A DNA stretch of 64,000 nt from Oryzibacter oryziterrae. GTDB taxonomy: Bacteria; Pseudomonadota; Alphaproteobacteria; Rhizobiales; Pleomorphomonadaceae. The DNA lies in assembly GCF_021864535.1 (NCBI RefSeq), contig NZ_JAKJIC010000007.1:124001-188000 (forward strand), in the 5' to 3' direction. Positions 62,021-64,000 of this stretch are shown piece by piece (positions within the stretch are counted from its first letter, which is position 1; each line of letters starts with the position of its first letter). The position numbers and the translations under genes are program-made. The notes below the pieces were generated by a model. The model saw only the letters and a list, made by a program, of their open reading frames with translations. It made no database searches and was not told where the DNA came from.

Positions 62021-62545
62021 ATGTCACCCCTCGCCTTCAGACTGCCGCTGGCCTCCGCGCTTCTGCTTGCCGCCTCCACCCTAACGGCGCAGGCGTCGGA
62101 AGAGGTTGATGTCCAGCTGGATCAGGCGAAGATCTTCCGCGTTGCCGCCCCTGCCGGGACGATCATCATCGGCAACCCAGGCATCGCCGATGCCACCATG
62201 CAGGACCCGCAGACGCTGATCATCACCGGACGCGGCTACGGCCAGACCAACATGATCGTCCTGGACGAACAGGGCGAGACCATTTCCGACACCCAGATCA
62301 TGGTCACCGAGGCGGTGGACAACTATGTCACTGTCTACAAGGGGGCCCTGCGCCAATCGCTCACGTGCCATCCCATCTGCCAGGCCGCCGTCGTGCCGGG
62401 CGACGACAGCGGCCACTTTGGCGGTGCCATCAGCCAGAGCGGGGCACACTCGAGCCTGGGCGCCAGTTCGCAGACGACGTCCGCCGTGGCTACCGCTGCG
62501 CCGTCGCAGGATCAGCAGGGACAGCCGCCCAAGATCGATCACTGA
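62021..62545 (+). CDS. pilus assembly protein with only the secretin N-terminal domain
   Basis: A 174-residue exported protein: signal peptide (to about residue 27), one T2SS-T3SS_pil_N domain (VQLDQAKIFRVAAPAGTIIIG-type strands with NPGIADATMQDPQTLIITG), then a low-complexity tail rich in Gln, Ser and Ala. The domain matches the N-domain of CpaC (for example NPAIADVVV), but the channel part is missing. It may bind the secretin or the pilus in the periplasm. GGAG lies at 62011 before ATG 62021. Two cysteines (CHPIC) could form a disulfide. Confidence 0.82.
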   Translation: MSPLAFRLPLASALLLAASTLTAQASEEVDVQLDQAKIFRVAAPAGTIIIGNPGIADATMQDPQTLIITGRGYGQTNMIVLDEQGETISDTQIMVTEAVDNYVTVYKGALRQSLTCHPICQAAVVPGDDSGHFGGAISQSGAHSSLGASSQTTSAVATAAPSQDQQGQPPKIDH

Positions 62546-62662
62546 CCTTCGAAGCGCACAACAATCCGGCGCCCCGTCAAATTTTACCGACAGGGATAAG
62601 TCTTCCTTGGCGCCCTGTGGCGCTCAATTGTCTGCAGGACTTCGGCTGAGGATGGCCTGAGA

Positions 62663-63238
62663 GTGTGCAGATCAGCAGGACAGAGGACTCGGCGCCCCGA
62701 AGCGGGCCAACGCAACCGGCTTGCGGCGATGTTCGCCCGCTATCTCGCGTCGCAGGGCGGATCGACGGCCATCGAGTTTGCACTCATCTCGATCCCTTTC
62801 GTTGCCCTGCTGTTTGCCATCTTCGAGTCGGCCCTGATGTTCTTCATGGGCGACGTGCTTTCCACCGCCACAAGCGACGCGGCCCGCCTCATCCGTACGG
62901 GAGAAGCCAAGGCCAGCGGCATGTCGGCCGCGCAGTTCAAGGACACGGTCTGCGCTGGCATGTACAACCTGGTCGATTGCCAGGGCCATCTCTACGTGGA
63001 TGTCCAAGCCTATACCTCGTTCAACACCTACACTCCGACAAGCCCCGTCGACAGCCATGGCAACATTGCGGCCACCCATTTCACCGCCGGTGAAGCCAAC
63101 CAGATCGTGGTGGTGCGCAGCTTCTATGACTGGCCCATCTATTTTGACTTCCTCGCCGCGTCGACGAGCGGCCTGACCGATGGCCGTGTCCTGATCGGCT
63201 CCGTGGTCGCCTTCCGCACGGAGCCCTTCCCATGGTGA
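62663..63238 (+). CDS. TadE/TadG-family pseudopilin 1
   Basis: A 191-residue protein with a basic N-terminus, then the TadE-like helix GGSTAIEFALISIPFVALLFAIFE (about residues 32-55). The leader-type G-S-T-A-I-E-F site is a potential CpaA cleavage site. The rest is an extracytoplasmic domain with two cysteines (TVCAGMYNLVDCQG) and a beta-rich tail. TadE-like minor pseudopilins aid Flp pilus assembly. The start GTG 62663 is uncertain; ATG 62729 is an alternative. Confidence 0.83.
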   Translation: MCRSAGQRTRRPEAGQRNRLAAMFARYLASQGGSTAIEFALISIPFVALLFAIFESALMFFMGDVLSTATSDAARLIRTGEAKASGMSAAQFKDTVCAGMYNLVDCQGHLYVDVQAYTSFNTYTPTSPVDSHGNIAATHFTAGEANQIVVVRSFYDWPIYFDFLAASTSGLTDGRVLIGSVVAFRTEPFPW

Positions 63239-63882
63239 AGCTGGCACTGAAGCGGCTGCGAACAGGCCCCCATCGAGTTCTCGCCTGCCTGTCCCCCCCA
63301 TGCGCGTCGAACCCGTTGCCCCGAGCTCTTGAGCGCGCGGTTTCCATCGTCCGCCGCTTTCGCCACTGCCAGGCAGGTGTGTCCGCCGTTGAATTTGCGC
63401 TGTTGCTGCCGCTGATGCTGATGCTCTACGCCGGCTGTGTCGAGACCACCACGGCCCTGTCGCTGGATCGCAAGGTGAGCCGTTGCGCCAGCACCATTGC
63501 CGATCTGGTTGCCGAGGAGACGACGATCAGCTCGGCCGAGATGTCCGACATCTTCGACGCGACCGCCGCCATCCTGGAACCCAACAACCCGGCGTCCGCA
63601 TCGATCGACCTGCTCGTCATCCAGATCTCCGGCTCCAGCCAGACCATCGCCTGGTCGGCACAGCGCAACGGCACGACCTATGCCAACGGGGCAGCAAGCC
63701 CGGTCGAAGTACCTGCGTCCTACGCCATTGACGGCAGCGAAGTCGTGGTCGGCCGCGTGAGCTATCCCTACAGGAGCCCTTTCAATGCGCTGCTGACCCT
63801 GCTGTTCCCGGAGGGCAGTCTGCAACTGTCTCACGTCTTCTATCTGACACCCCGGCAAGGCGGAGTGATCACATGGCAGTAA
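63232..63882 (+). CDS. TadE/TadG-family pseudopilin 2
   Basis: A 216-residue protein overlapping the previous gene by seven bases. After a basic leader of about 50 residues comes the pseudopilin helix AGVSAVEFALLLPLMLMLYAG, with a G-V-S-A-V-E-F site suited to prepilin peptidase. The remaining 140 residues form an extracytoplasmic domain. The length fits TadE-type proteins rather than the longer TadG with a von Willebrand domain. GGAG precedes ATG 63232. Confidence 0.83.
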   Translation: MVKLALKRLRTGPHRVLACLSPPCASNPLPRALERAVSIVRRFRHCQAGVSAVEFALLLPLMLMLYAGCVETTTALSLDRKVSRCASTIADLVAEETTISSAEMSDIFDATAAILEPNNPASASIDLLVIQISGSSQTIAWSAQRNGTTYANGAASPVEVPASYAIDGSEVVVGRVSYPYRSPFNALLTLLFPEGSLQLSHVFYLTPRQGGVITWQ

Positions 63883-64000
63883 CCCTGTAAAAATTGCCGA
63901 CTACTGCGTTCGGTAGCTTAATGTTAACGCCAATGAAACATTACCGAAGTTATATGTTGGATCAATTGGATCCCTGCGTGCCCTTGCTCCAGCTGCCTGC
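63883..64000. other. right edge of the window, no gene assigned
   Basis: A broken inverted repeat (TTCGGTA...ATGTT paired with AACATTACCGAA, 63909-63948) may end the pseudopilin transcript. An ATG at 63954 opens a frame that runs off the edge; 15 codons are too few to judge. Confidence 0.35.

Noticed and set aside
63954-64000. Start of a new plus-strand gene at the right edge
   Set aside because: Only 15 codons are visible and no ribosome site is seen.

Overview
The window reads as chromosomal, high-GC DNA of an alphaproteobacterium, most likely order Hyphomicrobiales (Rhizobiales). The evidence is gene content and order: a CpdR orthologue next to hpt, a DUF2125 protein next to tyrC and a ChaC-type cyclotransferase, ftsEX-ydcF-plsC, mtgA-rpmF, zur-ispG, phaR, a metXW pair, glk-mgsA, a complete tad/cpa pilus locus, and exact TTAA-N7-TTAA boxes of the kind bound by the cell-cycle regulator CtrA. 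The genus cannot be fixed from the sequence alone. I see no rRNA, tRNA, CRISPR array, insertion sequence, prophage or plasmid function. The region looks like core genome.

Layout. 0-9 kb: aromatic amino-acid synthesis (end of a probable hisC, then tyrC), a glutathione cyclotransferase, phospholipid acyltransferase plsC, ydcF and ftsEX on the minus strand. An exact CtrA-type box divides ftsE from a zinc-ribbon membrane protein, followed by hpt and cpdR. 8-25 kb: housekeeping genes, namely a cobalamin adenosyltransferase, an esterase, a base-excision glycosylase, gluQ, metXW, gloB, a GGDEF-EAL signalling protein, an HNH nuclease, zur-ispG, ispA and an Lrp-type regulator. 25.3-25.5 kb: an apparently unannotated small RNA gene with two exposed CCUCC motifs, its own promoter and a strong terminator. 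25.7-37.6 kb: mtgA, rpmF, a second c-di-GMP protein (degenerate GGDEF plus EAL) behind another exact CtrA-type box, phaR, a 1,259-residue AsmA-like protein carrying 17 copies of a 12-bp repeat, a renalase-like flavoprotein and copA.

37.9-52.5 kb is a purine and nucleoside salvage block. It has an 8-oxoguanine deaminase, then after glk-mgsA a ten-gene collinear run: a BMP-type nucleoside-binding protein, a double-domain ABC ATPase, two permeases, cytidine deaminase, purine nucleoside phosphorylase, thymidine phosphorylase, phosphopentomutase, adenosine deaminase and uracil phosphoribosyltransferase. Together they import nucleosides, release bases, and convert the sugar to pentose 5-phosphate. 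Perfect hairpins between cistrons suggest tuned expression.

52.5-63.9 kb is the tad/Flp pilus locus. The minus strand carries a 54-residue Flp pilin gene, cpaA, cpaB, cpaC, cpaD, cpaE, cpaF, tadB and tadC. The plus strand carries a secretin N-domain-only protein and two TadE/TadG pseudopilins. No tadD is seen. A linking theme is developmental control: CtrA-type boxes, CpdR (which licenses CtrA proteolysis in Caulobacter), two c-di-GMP enzymes, ftsEX and Flp pili all occur here.
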